This document shows positions 12,116-23,215 of a stretch of 64,000 nt of DNA, one piece after another. The stretch is from Arachnopeziza araneosa. Its lineage: Eukaryota; Ascomycota; Leotiomycetes; Helotiales; Arachnopezizaceae. Within the stretch, counting starts at the first letter, position 1; every line of letters starts with the position of its first letter. The translations under genes were made by a program, and so were the position numbers. A model generated the notes under the pieces. It was not told the DNA's origin. It was given only the letters and a program-made list of their open reading frames with translations, and ran no database searches. The DNA is taken from the NCBI GenBank assembly GCA_003988855.1, contig QYAI01000154.1:28931-92930 (forward strand). Reading direction: 5' to 3'.

Positions 12116-14193
12116 TTAATACATTAGGCTTCCTGTCTTTGGTATTTTCAGAATACCAGCTGCCGTGAGCGCTTTCGCCAACTCAAAAATCATTCCATCA
12201 CACCCTTTAGCTGCAACGACATCTACAGTGACAGGCAGATATTCCTCTTGGAGGGTGATTGTTGAATTGTACGCCGCTTGGCCAACTAGATGGATGTCAG
12301 TCAATTATCAAACCTCATCTTTGAAAAATCACTTGGGAACACCATATCTGGCACTTCAGCAAAGTTTGCGACCCGTGAGATCCCAAATCCTATCGGGGGT
12401 GATGGAGGACTAGCAGTAATTAGCAAACAGAGTTGATAAGGTATACTTACTGACCTTCGATATATATTCCTATACGTAGGCTCAGCATAACTTCCAGGAT
12501 AAAGTAGGATACTCTCGCTACAACTCTTATCATTTTGTAACACTACAGTACTTGACCACCAATCCATGAAGACTGTCTTATTTTGTAGTGCTTGCTCTGT
12601 TGCATCCGCTGAAAAATTATTCAACCCATAACCCCACCGAACCAAAGGAACGGGGTCAATAAAAGGCCGTTTTCCATCATTTGCAGCTGCGTAATCGGCA
12701 TAAAATGGAAGAGTGAAGAGGTTGTATTGCTGTTGGGAAATGAGAACCGGGTACACGTTGCCAAGATAGTCATCTATAGAATCTCCGTTTACTGCAGCTG
12801 GAGCTGTTTCATTCCATAAAGCCTCATAGTCAAGAGCAATTGGTGTTGATGTGTTTAAGAAGGTTGTCAACTTGTCGAGGAAGTCAAGAAAAATCCCTTC
12901 TGCTTCTGATTCAGCTGATGTTGGAAAACCAGAAGTGATGATTTTCTGTGGAAAAGAGGTAAAGTTGTCGGTGATATTCGTCTCGTACAAGACCTTTGCA
13001 GCGTCGTGCCACAGAATTGGATCCCGAGTAAGAAATCCAGCAGTATCTAGGTTAGGAGACAAAGGCATCACACCCTCTAAACTCACCAACCCGTGTGAGG
13101 GTCGATTTCCGAAACACCCGTTGACTTCGGAGGGACCTCTAATTGAACCACCTGTATCAGACCCCAGTCCAACGTCCAACCAGTCGTAAGCACCAATGCC
13201 GGCTCCAGGACCAGAAGATGAAGAGGAAGGATCCTGATATCCATCACCACGAATATTGAATGGACTGTGATAATCTACCCAATCACCCGTTGCAACTTCT
13301 CCATTAGCAAATTGAGACGTCTTCATCTTCCCAATTATTACAGCTCCTGCATTGACGAGACGTTGGACAGACACCGCGGTCACATTCCTTGGCGGGTATA
13401 GATTGTAGTAAGCCCGGTTCCCGCAGCTTGTTTTGATTCCCGCGATGTCGTAGATATCTTTTATCCCGAATCTCACTCCAGCAAGTGGCTTTTCAGCCGT
13501 TTTGGTGAAGTATAACCTGGACGGTACTCCAATGGTGAGACTCTGAACCCCGGGGATAGCAGCGCTGAGAATAGAAAAAGTTCCATCAGTGTCAGGTATT
13601 AGACCCTCAGTGAAGGCGCCTTGAACGTCAGAATAAAGTCTGTAAGCTCGATAAACATGACCAGTTGACGCGGACAAGAAATATGGACCTGCTGGAATTT
13701 CAGTCCTCCAGCCCGTGATATTATGGCCTTGACTCTCTGCTGATGACTGATATGCGCGTGATGGCATGAAAAGTTTGGTTCCATATTGAGTCAATGCAGC
13801 TCCCAGAGGATACTGAATTGTAGCCTGAGACAATCCGGAATGTTTAAGATACACAGCTAGAGAACTTAGTGAGGTTCCAGGTTGGACTTTGGACACACCT
13901 TGAAGAAAACCAGTGTTAAAAACATCATCCGTGGCTGTATAATTGTCTACAATGTTTCTGAACACTGAGGTAGTGAAATAAGCTGTGGTATCCTCTAGTA
14001 CGGCTAATGGTATCAAGTCTAAGCCATTAGATGCCGAAGCAAGCACGTCGGACGCTGCAGAAATGATTGAGACGGATTCGGGGGAAGCAAAGTAGTAGAA
14101 ACCATTGACAAGAAAAGTTTGGCCATCTCCTGTAGCGAAGGACGCAGCTGCGAACGACAATGTTACATAGACAGCAAGAACAAGCGGCACCAT
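12116..14193 (-). CDS. Secreted amidase-signature family protein
   Basis: Amidase signature (GatA-like) hydrolase of 661 residues with a signal peptide. Exons 12455–14193, 12333–12409 and 12116–12285; introns of 45 and 47 bp (GTCAGT and GTGATT donors). The last junction restores DMVFPIGQAAYNST, the conserved end of this fungal group. The Ser–cisSer–Lys triad parts are visible: IIGKMKTSQF (Lys), the SSSSSGPGAGI loop (cis-Ser) and GSDTGGSIRGP (nucleophile Ser). About 200 residues precede the catalytic domain, an N-terminal extension common in these fungal amidases. I chose ATG at 14193 because it starts a clean signal peptide (MVPLVLAVYVTLSFAAASFA); an in-frame ATG at 14325 would add 44 residues. 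Substrate unknown. Confidence 0.85.
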
Positions 14194-14829
14194 GACTACA
14201 ACGTTGAGCAACGAGGAAAAACAAAAGACGGGCGCAAATACACCCACGAGATAATAATACTTTAAAATATTAATTTCTCTCACCTTCGATCTTCCACGGA
14301 CCATGCTATCGGGAAGATATGACATCCTAGTCGACGTGCCTTTCCACCTTTTTCGTAAACATTACGATAAGCTTATCAACTCAGCACCAACCACAAGCAA
14401 ACCAGCCAGTTGGCTCCAAATAGAGAAAACGTCGATATGGGCAAGAGCCTTCTTCCTGTCTATCGTTCCATTAATAGTGTCTAAAGCTCTGGCAAAGCCA
14501 ACATTAACTCAATTGCCATCCCATTTCTTCAAAATTTAGAGCAAATTGTTGGTGATAACACATTTCCACCTTCCTGATAAGGGCATGGACCTATGCAAAG
14601 GACCAACCAACTCGACCTATGCTGTAAGATGGAGTTCACGGGTTGGTGGGACGGTCAAAGCTCAATTGTTTAACCGTAAAATGGGTATGATCTTCCGGTG
14701 ACACTGAACGAGTATTTTGATTACTACATTATATCGCAATAACCTCTGAATCTGACTGAGCTAAAATTCTATTGGAGTCAGTCTGTTCAGTAGCTTCGAG
14801 TCAACGAGGAAAGGATCACGTACATATAA
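14194..14829. other. Intergenic region
   Basis: AT-rich DNA upstream of the amidase. No gene supported beyond possible extension of the neighbouring pseudogene. Confidence 0.45.
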
Positions 14830-15330
14830 TCGTGCCCATTCTTCTCCATCAAGTCTTAAATAGAATAGAATGGAGGATCTTTCCACACATCGGTCTCTCC
14901 TGAAATCCCAGCTTGAGTAAAATGGGTTCGCGGTCGCAACTCTGATTGCAACGCAGGTCCGAAATCCGAAACAGAAAAATCATAGCCCCAAATCTCACAG
15001 TTCGTTCGCTCAAGCATCTCTTGTTCTAAACAATTAGCATATTGTAGTACGTAAAGAACCAAGCATACCAAAAGTAGATTCATTCTGAACGCCTGAATAA
15101 TTTTAGCTTTTGAGTAAGTACTTGTCCAAATGACGTACCAAAAGAGTAGAGAATACATGGGTGATGATTTGCCTCGTACTTGGTCATCCCGCAAACCCAC
15201 TTCTCCCCATCACCCATCCTACCAATTCGCTCAACATCAAATGGTCAATTCCAAGATGCGGGAACGAGATCCCACACGGAATAAGGAGTACCGAAATAGC
15301 TGGAACTGTCTCTTGCTGGAAAACTTGACA
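14830..15330 (-). pseudogene. Decayed methyltransferase-domain gene (METTL24-like fungal family)
   Basis: Remnant of a methyltransferase-type gene (the family with VERxGxxGDGGKWVCG and CEIWGYDFSVSDFGP motifs; I believe Pfam Methyltransf_22). In one minus frame the fragments read in order TPYSVWDLVPASWN, then TGA at 15245–15247, then PFDVERIGRMGDGEKWVCG, then after probable introns QNESTFEQEMLERTNC, EIWGYDFSVSDFGPAL and KDPPFYSI, then TAA at 14856–14858, then DLMEKNGHDYM. The TGA sits where a Cys is expected; the TAA fits a lost Gln (CAA). Near 15160 the frame does not carry across the first exon end (about two bases short), so a frameshift is also likely. Order and spacing match the family, so I call it a pseudogene and not a chance match. 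Confidence 0.7.
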
Positions 15331-16167
15331 GAGTCAGCCAAACACCCCAAACAGGATGGATACACACAAATCCCCACCAAAGTCATTATGCTTTCTCCTG
15401 ACCTCAGCGCGCTGATTGGCCGTCTTCCTCCAAATCTCTCACTCTTCGCTATACTGGATATGATATTGTCTTCTTCAACTTTTTTTGACACATGAGGTTG
15501 GAATGTAACTGAAATACTGCTAGAAATATGCATAAAAAGAACAAGGAGGAAAAAGTAGTAGCTGCGGTGAGGACTATTTGCCCAAAATTGGAACGCATTT
15601 TCAATATTTGGCTTTGTGAAGGGAACATAATGCGATGAAGCTTCAGTAAGAATACTTTAGCGTAGATGTAAAAGTTAAACGTCATTCAGAGCAAAACTGT
15701 AAGCCATTGGTTTAGCCTCATGACGGTCAATGTAGCGGTCAGACAGAACAAAACTCTGTAAATAGTTAAGCTAACTCTACCGGCAGAAAATTGATGTAAA
15801 AACATGAACTAAGAACTGATGGAGATTGTATTAGAGCAGTAACTCAGTTGACCCGACTGAAGAATTAGAGACAGGGTTTCAGCATTTAGCACCGCTGATT
15901 TGTCTTCGCACAAAGGAATCACAAATAGACCGATGGATCGGAATATTAGGAAAGCAAATAGGAAGTTCTTGTTTGGGTTATCGTCTATTCATTAGGCTGG
16001 CTTGGACAGATAACTTTATTTGTCGTTCCAAAGCACCAGTACAATAGTTCAAATTATATTAAACCTTGCCCAGTCATGAGACCCCACTAGTCCAGAAGTA
16101 ATTAAAGATCTATATACAGTATTACAAATCATTACTGGCTTTTCCTCCTATCTTATTGCATATGTAA
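15331..16167. other. AT-rich intergenic region
   Basis: No coding signal on either strand; lies between the methyltransferase remnant and the end of the membrane-protein gene. Confidence 0.5.
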
Positions 16168-17434
16168 TCATGAATGCGCTTGAGTTGGGGTAAAGCTTGT
16201 CATTTCGGGGCTCGCTCCATGCTTTGGACTTTCCATCTCGGGTAGAGGTGGACCAGTATAATGCTGGGCCGTTTGGCCAGAGAGATATGATGCATGGTGA
16301 TCGGTGTAGGATGGTGCAATGTAGGATGGATTTGAAGGATTTGGAACGTAAGGATCGTTCGTTTGCTTCTTTTTCAGCATCCATATCAGACCTGCGATGA
16401 AAGCCAAAACCACTGCAGCTCCACCGATCGACGCTCCTGCAATTCCTCCTGGACTCAAGGTTGCGTGAGATGCGGCAGCAGCAGTGCTCGTGGCAGCTGC
16501 TGAGGTAGACGAGGAAGAACTAGTGGTGGCAATGGTGGTTGAAGCTACGCTTGATGGAATAAAATTCGAAGCAGTTGCAGTATTTGTTCCGGCAGCGGAT
16601 GTCGCAGAATTGATTCCACTTGGTCCGAGGTTCACATAAGCGGCACAATCAGGAGCAGGAGCAGCCAAGGGACAAGATTGATCCTGGCATAGCGAGTATA
16701 GTTGTGGACCCATGACTGGATTCGGTACTGGTGGTGCGCAGCGTACATTATATTGGGCGTTCATCTGAGTGTTGAGCGTTTGAGCATCTTGCTCAGAAAA
16801 TCCCCAGTATACGCTCGAGGATGTCAGTTGATTGATAAAGTGCCCAATATCGGTATAATTCAAATCCATGAACTTGTGCACGTATGCGAGACTCAGGTAG
16901 CCTCCCGTCGATGGAGCAACTTGCGGTGGTAATGTGCATCCGAAAATATGGCTGAAAGCTGAGAGCCAATGTGCGAAGAGTCGGCTGGAAGAATGTTAGC
17001 AACGATTTGACAACTTAAATGAGAACGTACTATTCGTTTGTGGTGTTTGAGAAATTAATCGCTGCGGCTTGACCGTTTAAAAAGGCCTGCAAAGGTCCTT
17101 TCCCACCCCCATCGAGCCAATTGATTCCCACAGGCTGGTTATTCAAGTTTGTCGAGTCAATAGACCCATTGAACCAAGGTTGCAGATCCACAGAAGTCCC
17201 TTGGAATACACCTGGATTGAAAATCCCAGTCACATCACTCGAAACGTTTGTCAGGCTTGGTGTTGGACCTGCAAAAGCCAGGGCAAGAATGGACTGCATA
17301 AGCTGAGACTGGGTGTCAGTCGTGTTTCCACCAAACTTTTGGATAGTGTAGTAGTCGCATATTGACGCTGTCGAGGGTCTCTGAGCCAAGCCTCCTCCGA
17401 CGAGGAGGAATGTCAAGAGAAGTCCGAGAATCAT
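16168..17434 (-). CDS. Single-pass mucin-like membrane protein, function unknown
   Basis: Secretory type I membrane protein of 406 residues. Exons 17031–17434 and 16168–16984, intron 46 bp (GTACGT..CAG). It has a signal peptide (MILGLLLTFLLVGGGLAQ), a Cys- and Asn-glycosylation-rich ectodomain of about 240 residues (YYTIQKFGGN, RLFAHWLSAFSHIFGC, NVRCAPPVPNP), then a Ser/Thr/Ala-rich stalk, one membrane helix (GASIGGAAVVLAFIAGLIWM) followed by KKK, and a Pro/Ser/Tyr/His-rich cytosolic tail. The layout resembles fungal wall sensors and receptor-like proteins, but the ectodomain is not one I can name. Repetitive serine codons in the stalk are normal for such proteins. Confidence 0.82.
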
Positions 17435-17899
17435 CGAAGCGTTGGGAGAAGCGGAGAGAACGCGAGCTCGTTTCCAGTGCGTTGGCGCCGAGGATCCATC
17501 TGCTTATATCGGGGGAGTCCTCAGCCTCACCCATGACCGCAGTCTGAAGTGGCTTTTATTCTTGTCTTGCCCTGGAATAGTCTGTTGGCTGTCATTGGGA
17601 TCGCTTGAGAAGGATGCGATGGCACAGCTGCCTTTGCTAATCCCGTCCGAATTCCGACATTAGTTTGGCGTCCGCCAACGAAAACAAAGGCTTGGGCGTC
17701 GAATGAGGATATACCGCCTAGCAATCTCTGAACGCTCATTTGCCCTTGTGGCCAGTCGTTCAGCTTGGCGGACGCCACTGTTCTTGTATCCGACGACTTG
17801 CAGATGCTCTGGCGCAGCAGATGAAGCCCACATGGTCAGCAGATAAGGAACAAAGATACACGATCGTTCCTGTGCATGCCTCCTCTCAGTAATTGTGCA
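17435..17899. other. Intergenic region
   Basis: Promoter space of the membrane-protein gene and 3' flank of the next; overlapping short frames only, none convincing. Confidence 0.45.
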
Positions 17900-18650
17900 T
17901 TATTTGCTTGAGAATTGGACTACTGTGTTTATGTAGACATTTGAGGTTGCAGTGACAGGCCTGTCCTTAATCCATGCAGAGACGCTAGAGCTTAAGCTTA
18001 AAGCCCCTGGAGCATCCATTTCCACCAGCAGGGAATCCTTCAGGCCCAGCCGAGTCGGCTTTCCATCCTTCAAGACTCCCACAGACCAGATCAACTTCAT
18101 CTCTTCAATCTCTCAAAGGCAAGGGGACTAGGCATGGAAAGCCATCAAGCGCGTCGTCAGTAGCCTACACCTTCATCAGCTTTTGTCCTCCAACCAACCA
18201 AAGCATGCTTCTCACCTCATCCGAGATCATTACGTCTGGAAGATTCCTAAGAAATATCCTCAAGAACATTGCGTACTGCCACATCATCTTCAGACCCTCA
18301 CAGTTGAGCTCGCCCAGCACCTCCATATTATTCCAATGCTCTTTCAAACAGTCAACGATGACTCTATTTGACAGAGAGCCATCATTCGATCCAGATTTGA
18401 CAGCAGATACAACAGCGCCGAAGGATATCTTAAGATCTTGCTTCATACAATCTCTCAGTTGCTTGATAGTATCTTCCAGAGCTTCTACGCTTTGGTTGGC
18501 AACTCGCGGACCCATCAACATTTTCATGAAGATATCAATGTTGGCATAGCCAGCCTTGATATCGAGTTCCACCTGCTTGAATGCGACTTGCAAGGCTTGC
18601 TCAAAGTTGTTGATAGCGACGCTGGCGATCTGGTTTCCGTTGTCTGCCAT
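17900..18650 (-). CDS. Hypothetical helical protein, 229 residues
   Basis: Exons 18171–18650 and 17900–18109 join across a 61-bp intron (GTGTAG..GAG, GCTACTGAC branch-like site) into one frame of 229 residues. The first part is helical and amphipathic (NNFEQALQVAFKQVELDIKAGYANIDIF, shown here in pieces: NNFEQALQVAFKQVE and LDIKAGYANIDIF), the second part has beta character (LIWSVGVLKDGKPTRLGL). No signal peptide, membrane helix or family I recognise. Codon use looks coding in both exons and the join keeps frame, but the acceptor is weak, so the second exon is less certain. Confidence 0.5.
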
Positions 18651-19469
18651 TTTCTTGATTGCAGAGTATCAGTTTCGCTCTGGAATTAGAAGGGAGATAC
18701 TACCTTTTGCGGTCGGGTTGTCGATACTGGTAGGCAATCACAGCTCTGCATGCGGTCTCAGAATGCCGTGTATGTTTGATCGTAGAAGCCTTCGGAATTT
18801 AGATGCTTGCTCCTATTTTGAAGGTAAATTGATTTATTAGCGAACGTGGGTTGCGGCTTGGTTTGCGGCTTAGTTTGCGGCTTTTCGACTTGGTTCACAT
18901 CTTTCCGACTGTTTACATCTCCGTCTCAGTATGCGTTAACCGTTACCGCACCGCATATCTATAGCTCGCTTCTTGGTTGTGAGAAAGTTATTCTTAACAC
19001 AATCAAGGCGAATTTATAGTGCTTAGTCTCCTATAAGACAACTATTTGCTGTAGCGCAGCTCGAGAGATCCTTTCATTTATATTGCAAAACTTCTGTTTG
19101 ATTTTTCTTTCATCACAACCTGTCAACTTTCCATTCTTAGTTTAGTTTCCAGCCAGAGCAATTCTAGAATCAAATAGACGCACATTGACGATTGCTTGAC
19201 GTGAAATATGGATCACAGACTCTGTACCTAATAAGCCAAGTGTTTCTTACCCGTGGGTGCGGTGTGGCATAGTTTCCGCACCTATTCCTCATTGGCGGAA
19301 TTTTTACGCTTTCACATGCAGTCATTCTTTATTCGTTTTTCTGACGATTCTGACCTGACTAAGCGCCTGTGCCACCTCGTCAACCACGACCGCTCCAAAC
19401 CCGATTATAGCCCAAGCAGCTATATCTCCAGCCTCCTCCCTGATTAATCTTTGACAGGGCATCATAATC
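18651..19469. other. Divergent intergenic region
   Basis: 819 bp between divergent genes. It contains a short GGTTTGCGGCTT-type direct repeat near 18850–18885 (three imperfect units). No gene seen. Confidence 0.45.
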
Positions 19470-21112
19470 ATGGGATCCATCACAAATACTCAAATCCCTC
19501 TTCGCAATGGCGGAGCACTGCCGGAAGCTGCCATCAGAGACCTCAAGTCCTCTACAAAGTGTGAGATCTTAATCAAAGGAGAGACACCTGAGGAAATATA
19601 CAAGGATGCAATCGATAGATTCAATAAAGCTTGGATCGCAGAAGCAGTACGTCGAACCCAACTCGTTAATATAAATCGAGATTGATCTTTGAACAGTGTA
19701 TCATTATCTTTTGTGAGGACGAAGCAGATATTGTTACCTGCCTCAAGTTTGTCCAACAGTGGAATATCGACATGGTTATTTCAAGTGGCAGGCACAGCTA
19801 TTATGGAGCCTCTTCTACTAACGGCCTGGTGATTGGTAAGTTTTCATGAGCATTCCTCAATTCTGCTGACGTGTGAAGATTTACGTAAATTGAAAAAGGT
19901 CGTGGTGGATATCAAAAGTCAAAGCATCAGTGCCCAGGGAGGGTGCCAAGCAATTGACTTGGAAACCCCGCTCCAAGGTAAGTAGGTTCGAATAGGCTCT
20001 TGCAATATTGACATACGATAGCAAAGGGATACTCGGTAGTCATGGGTGCCGCCAATGATACTGGCATTGGAGGGCTTACGCTGGGAGGAGGTACAGGTTT
20101 TCTAACGGGTCAATATGGCATGGTTATCGACAATCTCATTGCTGCAAGGGTTGTTCTTGCAGATGGTACAATCCTCGAATGCTCCGAGACAACCAACGCT
20201 GATCTATTCTGGGGGATCCGCGGAGGTGGCTCTAATTTTGGAGTTGTTTCGGAATTTACCTATAAAATCCACAAGCAAGACCCGGTGTATGCGTAAGTAT
20301 TTTGCATTAACGTGTAATTAAATGCTAACAGCTGTAGTGGCCCTCTTATCTTCACACCAGACAAGACTAGGGCTTTTATTGAATTGCTACCTAAGATTGT
20401 TGAAATTGTCAACTCGGCCGATGGGAAGCTTGCCTTTTTTGCTGCTTTTGGAAAAGCTCCCGGGATGCCAAAGGTACATCCACTCGGCCTCCTATTCTAC
20501 AATGGCCCCGAGGAAGAAGCAAAGAAGCTAACAGCGCCACTTTTCGATCTTGGCCCAGTAATGGCAATGTGCCATATGACAGAAGTAGCTGAGATAACGA
20601 AACCATCAGCATTGACTCTTGGCCCGTTAACACATCAGCATTACTCTACAAGCAACGCGCCGTTATACGCTCCTCTTGATCTTAACCTAATTGAAACTGC
20701 GATTGAAGACTTTGACAATTTTCACACAAAGTATGGGGCGTCTGTCGCTCCTTCCAAGGCCATGATCGAGATTCGATCCTATGCTAAATCCTCCTCTATC
20801 GATCCGTCTGCTACAGCATTCAGAGCTCGTGCTCCTGGTTTTCTCCTGGCAGTTGAATGCCAGCATGATGGAACCAACACTGCAGAGGTCATCAGGGCGG
20901 AAGTGAAATCCATTGTTGACAAGATTAAAGTCGCTGTCCAAGCCAAGCATCCCGGGAAAGGAAAGTTCTTCAATGCCAACATCGGAGATGGATTGGAGAA
21001 GGTCACGGATATGTTTGGTGACAACTTGCCAAAGTTGAGGGAATTGAAGAAAAAGTATGATCCAAATCAGGTATTCAACAAGTGGTATCCTATTCCACCA
21101 GCCGAAGCATGA
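19470..21112 (+). CDS. BBE-family FAD-linked oxidoreductase
   Basis: Berberine-bridge-enzyme-like flavoprotein of 486 residues, intracellular form (no signal peptide). Exons 19470–19646, 19697–19835, 19879–19977, 20022–20292 and 20338–21112; introns 43–50 bp. The PCMH-type FAD domain shows SSGRHSYYGAS, with His92 at the usual 8-alpha-histidyl FAD attachment site, then GGCQAIDLETPLQAKGY, TGIGGLTLGGGTGFL and DLFWGIRGGGSNFG. The second covalent Cys of bicovalent members is not evident, so one covalent link is likely. The C-terminus ends KKYDPNQVFNKW as usual. Such enzymes oxidise sugars, alcohols or secondary metabolites; the substrate cannot be told and no cluster surrounds it. Confidence 0.92.
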
Positions 21113-21664
21113 TCTTGTATCTCCACGAACTCGTTTTCAAGATATACACCACGCTCTACCTACCTTGAAATTAATTCTATTTTGCTCTCTTATTAAACAA
21201 AGTAGGATTATGAATAGTGAAGATTTTGCATGTATTGCCCAGACTGAGAGATTGTGCTTTGGTATTTTAAACAAAAATTTTTCCAGACATATAGTGCCGT
21301 CATTCTTTAGCTCGGCAGATCAAAGGAAAACAAGCTAATATACAAATAATGAAAATGAAACTCGAATGATGGCTGAGAACGAGACTAACAGACCATTTAT
21401 CCAAAGTCGCCCGAGAGGAGTTCCGATCTATGGCGAGCTTACGGTGGAATAAGTCAACAGAAGGTCTACAGTATTGTTCTAGTAGAATTATTTTCGTGTG
21501 GTAGCATGCACCATGCTTCCTCTGCCTCAAACCAGGTCATCGGCGTTTACTGACACATTTCCACAGTGAGATCCATAGGAGGACTCGACTGCTATTCAGA
21601 AATGAACATGTGAATCCTAACAAGACAATTTATATCTATTCATCAACCCCTAACTCTAACGATG
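21113..21664. other. Convergent intergenic region
   Basis: 3'–3' space between the BBE-like and F-box genes; no feature seen. Confidence 0.5.
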
Positions 21665-22783
21665 CTACATACATAGCGTTTGAACCGTGGAGCCATCAGT
21701 GGTTTCAAAAAGCGATCTTCTCCCTGACCAGCTAAGTTTAGGAGTAAACCGGTTCGAGTGCCCTTGAAACATCAACTTTATATTTGCCAGCTCAACGTGC
21801 GGGCTCGGCCTCGACGTTGAAAACTTCACCGAGCTGTGGTGCAGCCACGTTGTATCAAAGGGAGTTACGCATTCTCCCAGATCCTGCCAGACGGTCAAGA
21901 CCACAATACGCCGGTTTCTAACCAAACCCAGTCTCAACAGATCAACTTGAAACTCTGTTGCGCAACTAACACATTTACGCACGCCAGAAAGATCTGAGCA
22001 TGAGAATTGGCAGTTGGCTATTGGGCTAAGTCTGTGAATCACAATACCGGGTGCCGAATTTCTTCCACGGAATACAATATGAGGACATATGTTCATCTCA
22101 AAGAGAACCGGAAGATGGAACCCGAGGTACGGGTCATGACCAGCAAGCCAGTATTGGGAGCGTAACAGCAACCTGGCATCTGAGATTCGAGCTTCGGTAA
22201 TGAGATGTCGGGCGTATTTGTGACCGTAGAAGGTGCAAGCTTTACTTAGATCTCTCAAGTCAGATGAAGTATCGTGTCCGTGTCTGTGTTTCTTCATAAG
22301 GTTCTGGAGTTTCGAGAAATACAAACTATCATGGAAGGAACGCTGTGGATATTGAAAGACTTCGACATTGCTGCAAGGCCGTTGTCCATGGCGAGGGTGA
22401 AAGATGCTATCTCTGGTTCGCTTGTAGTGATGAATCGTTTTGCAATGATAACAGTATATCATCTCTTTGGTGTCTTGGCTCAGAAGGATTAGAAAAGCTT
22501 CTCTCTCTTGGCCCAACAGCGTAGGAACGGGTAAATCTTCAAACGCTATTCGAGGATCATTGACGACGGAGAGCTGAGCCTGATTGATTTTGCTAATGTA
22601 TACGGAGCCTATTTTAACAAATATTGTGCGGCTACTCAAGGTGAAGCTTGCCGCTGCAGATGTTGATAAGAAGCTAGCGATAAGTGCTAGGATTTCTGAC
22701 GGCAAGTCACTTAAAGACACCTGTTTAGAGGCGCTTTGCGCAGCTTTTGGCTTCTTAGTAGCTTTGATGATTCTTCGAATCAT
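21665..22783 (-). CDS. F-box domain protein
   Basis: Intronless gene for 372 residues. After a basic N-terminus (MIRRIIKATKKPKAA) comes a short F-box, VSLSDLPSEILALIASFLST at residues 22–41 followed by SAAASFTLSSRTI. The rest is a fungal type of F-box protein with Cys pairs that might bind metal: YCYHCKTIHHYK near residue 110 and KCVSCATEF near 268. F-box proteins bring substrates to SCF ubiquitin ligases; no target is predictable. The reading frame continues upstream of 22783, but that is the first ATG. Confidence 0.8.
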   Translation of the reverse strand: MIRRIIKATKKPKAAQSASKQVSLSDLPSEILALIASFLSTSAAASFTLSSRTIFVKIGSVYISKINQAQLSVVNDPRIAFEDLPVPTLLGQEREAFLILLSQDTKEMIYCYHCKTIHHYKRTRDSIFHPRHGQRPCSNVEVFQYPQRSFHDSLYFSKLQNLMKKHRHGHDTSSDLRDLSKACTFYGHKYARHLITEARISDARLLLRSQYWLAGHDPYLGFHLPVLFEMNICPHIVFRGRNSAPGIVIHRLSPIANCQFSCSDLSGVRKCVSCATEFQVDLLRLGLVRNRRIVVLTVWQDLGECVTPFDTTWLHHSSVKFSTSRPSPHVELANIKLMFQGHSNRFTPKLSWSGRRSLFETTDGSTVQTLCM

Positions 22784-23215
22784 TGCGACCTTGAGTTGTT
22801 GTTTCAAAGTTTGAATGAATGAATAAATCGATACGATTCCATTGCCAAAGGGGAGGTACTAGGTAGTCGCTAAACCTAATGCAGGAAATATCCTACGAGG
22901 TGGGCAAAAAATCAAAACCGCAAAATGTCAATACTCGTCCTAGACAAGTACTTAAAATTTAAAACTTAGAGCTCTTAAATACTCATCTTCTATTGTAGAA
23001 GGTTTTTATCGAGTTTAGTAGAGCAAATATTGTGGAATTTAAGCTTCGACTTTACGATTTCCTGACGCTTTGGCGAAGATGACTGCCTCGCTAGATCAAT
23101 CACTTCCAATATTGTCCTCTTATCATAATGAATTACTATTCAACCTAACTGCTCTCTAAGTTCACATCTCAGACCGATGTTCTTATCAAGTACCCAGCGC
23201 TTTTACTCAAACCTA
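22784..23215. other. Intergenic region holding inverted-repeat element copy A
   Basis: Between the F-box gene start and the reductase gene end. Mostly filled by the short repeat element annotated at 22896–23090; otherwise AT-rich and empty. Confidence 0.5.
22896..23090 (+). mobile_element. MITE-like inverted-repeat element, copy A
   Basis: About 195 bp. It begins CGAGGTGGGCA and ends TGCCTCG, degenerate forms of the terminal inverted repeat seen better in copies B and C, and is flanked on both sides by CTA (22893–22895 and 23091–23093), a possible target duplication. The core GAATTTAAGCTTCGACTTTA recurs in B and, inverted, in C. Non-coding. Confidence 0.65.
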
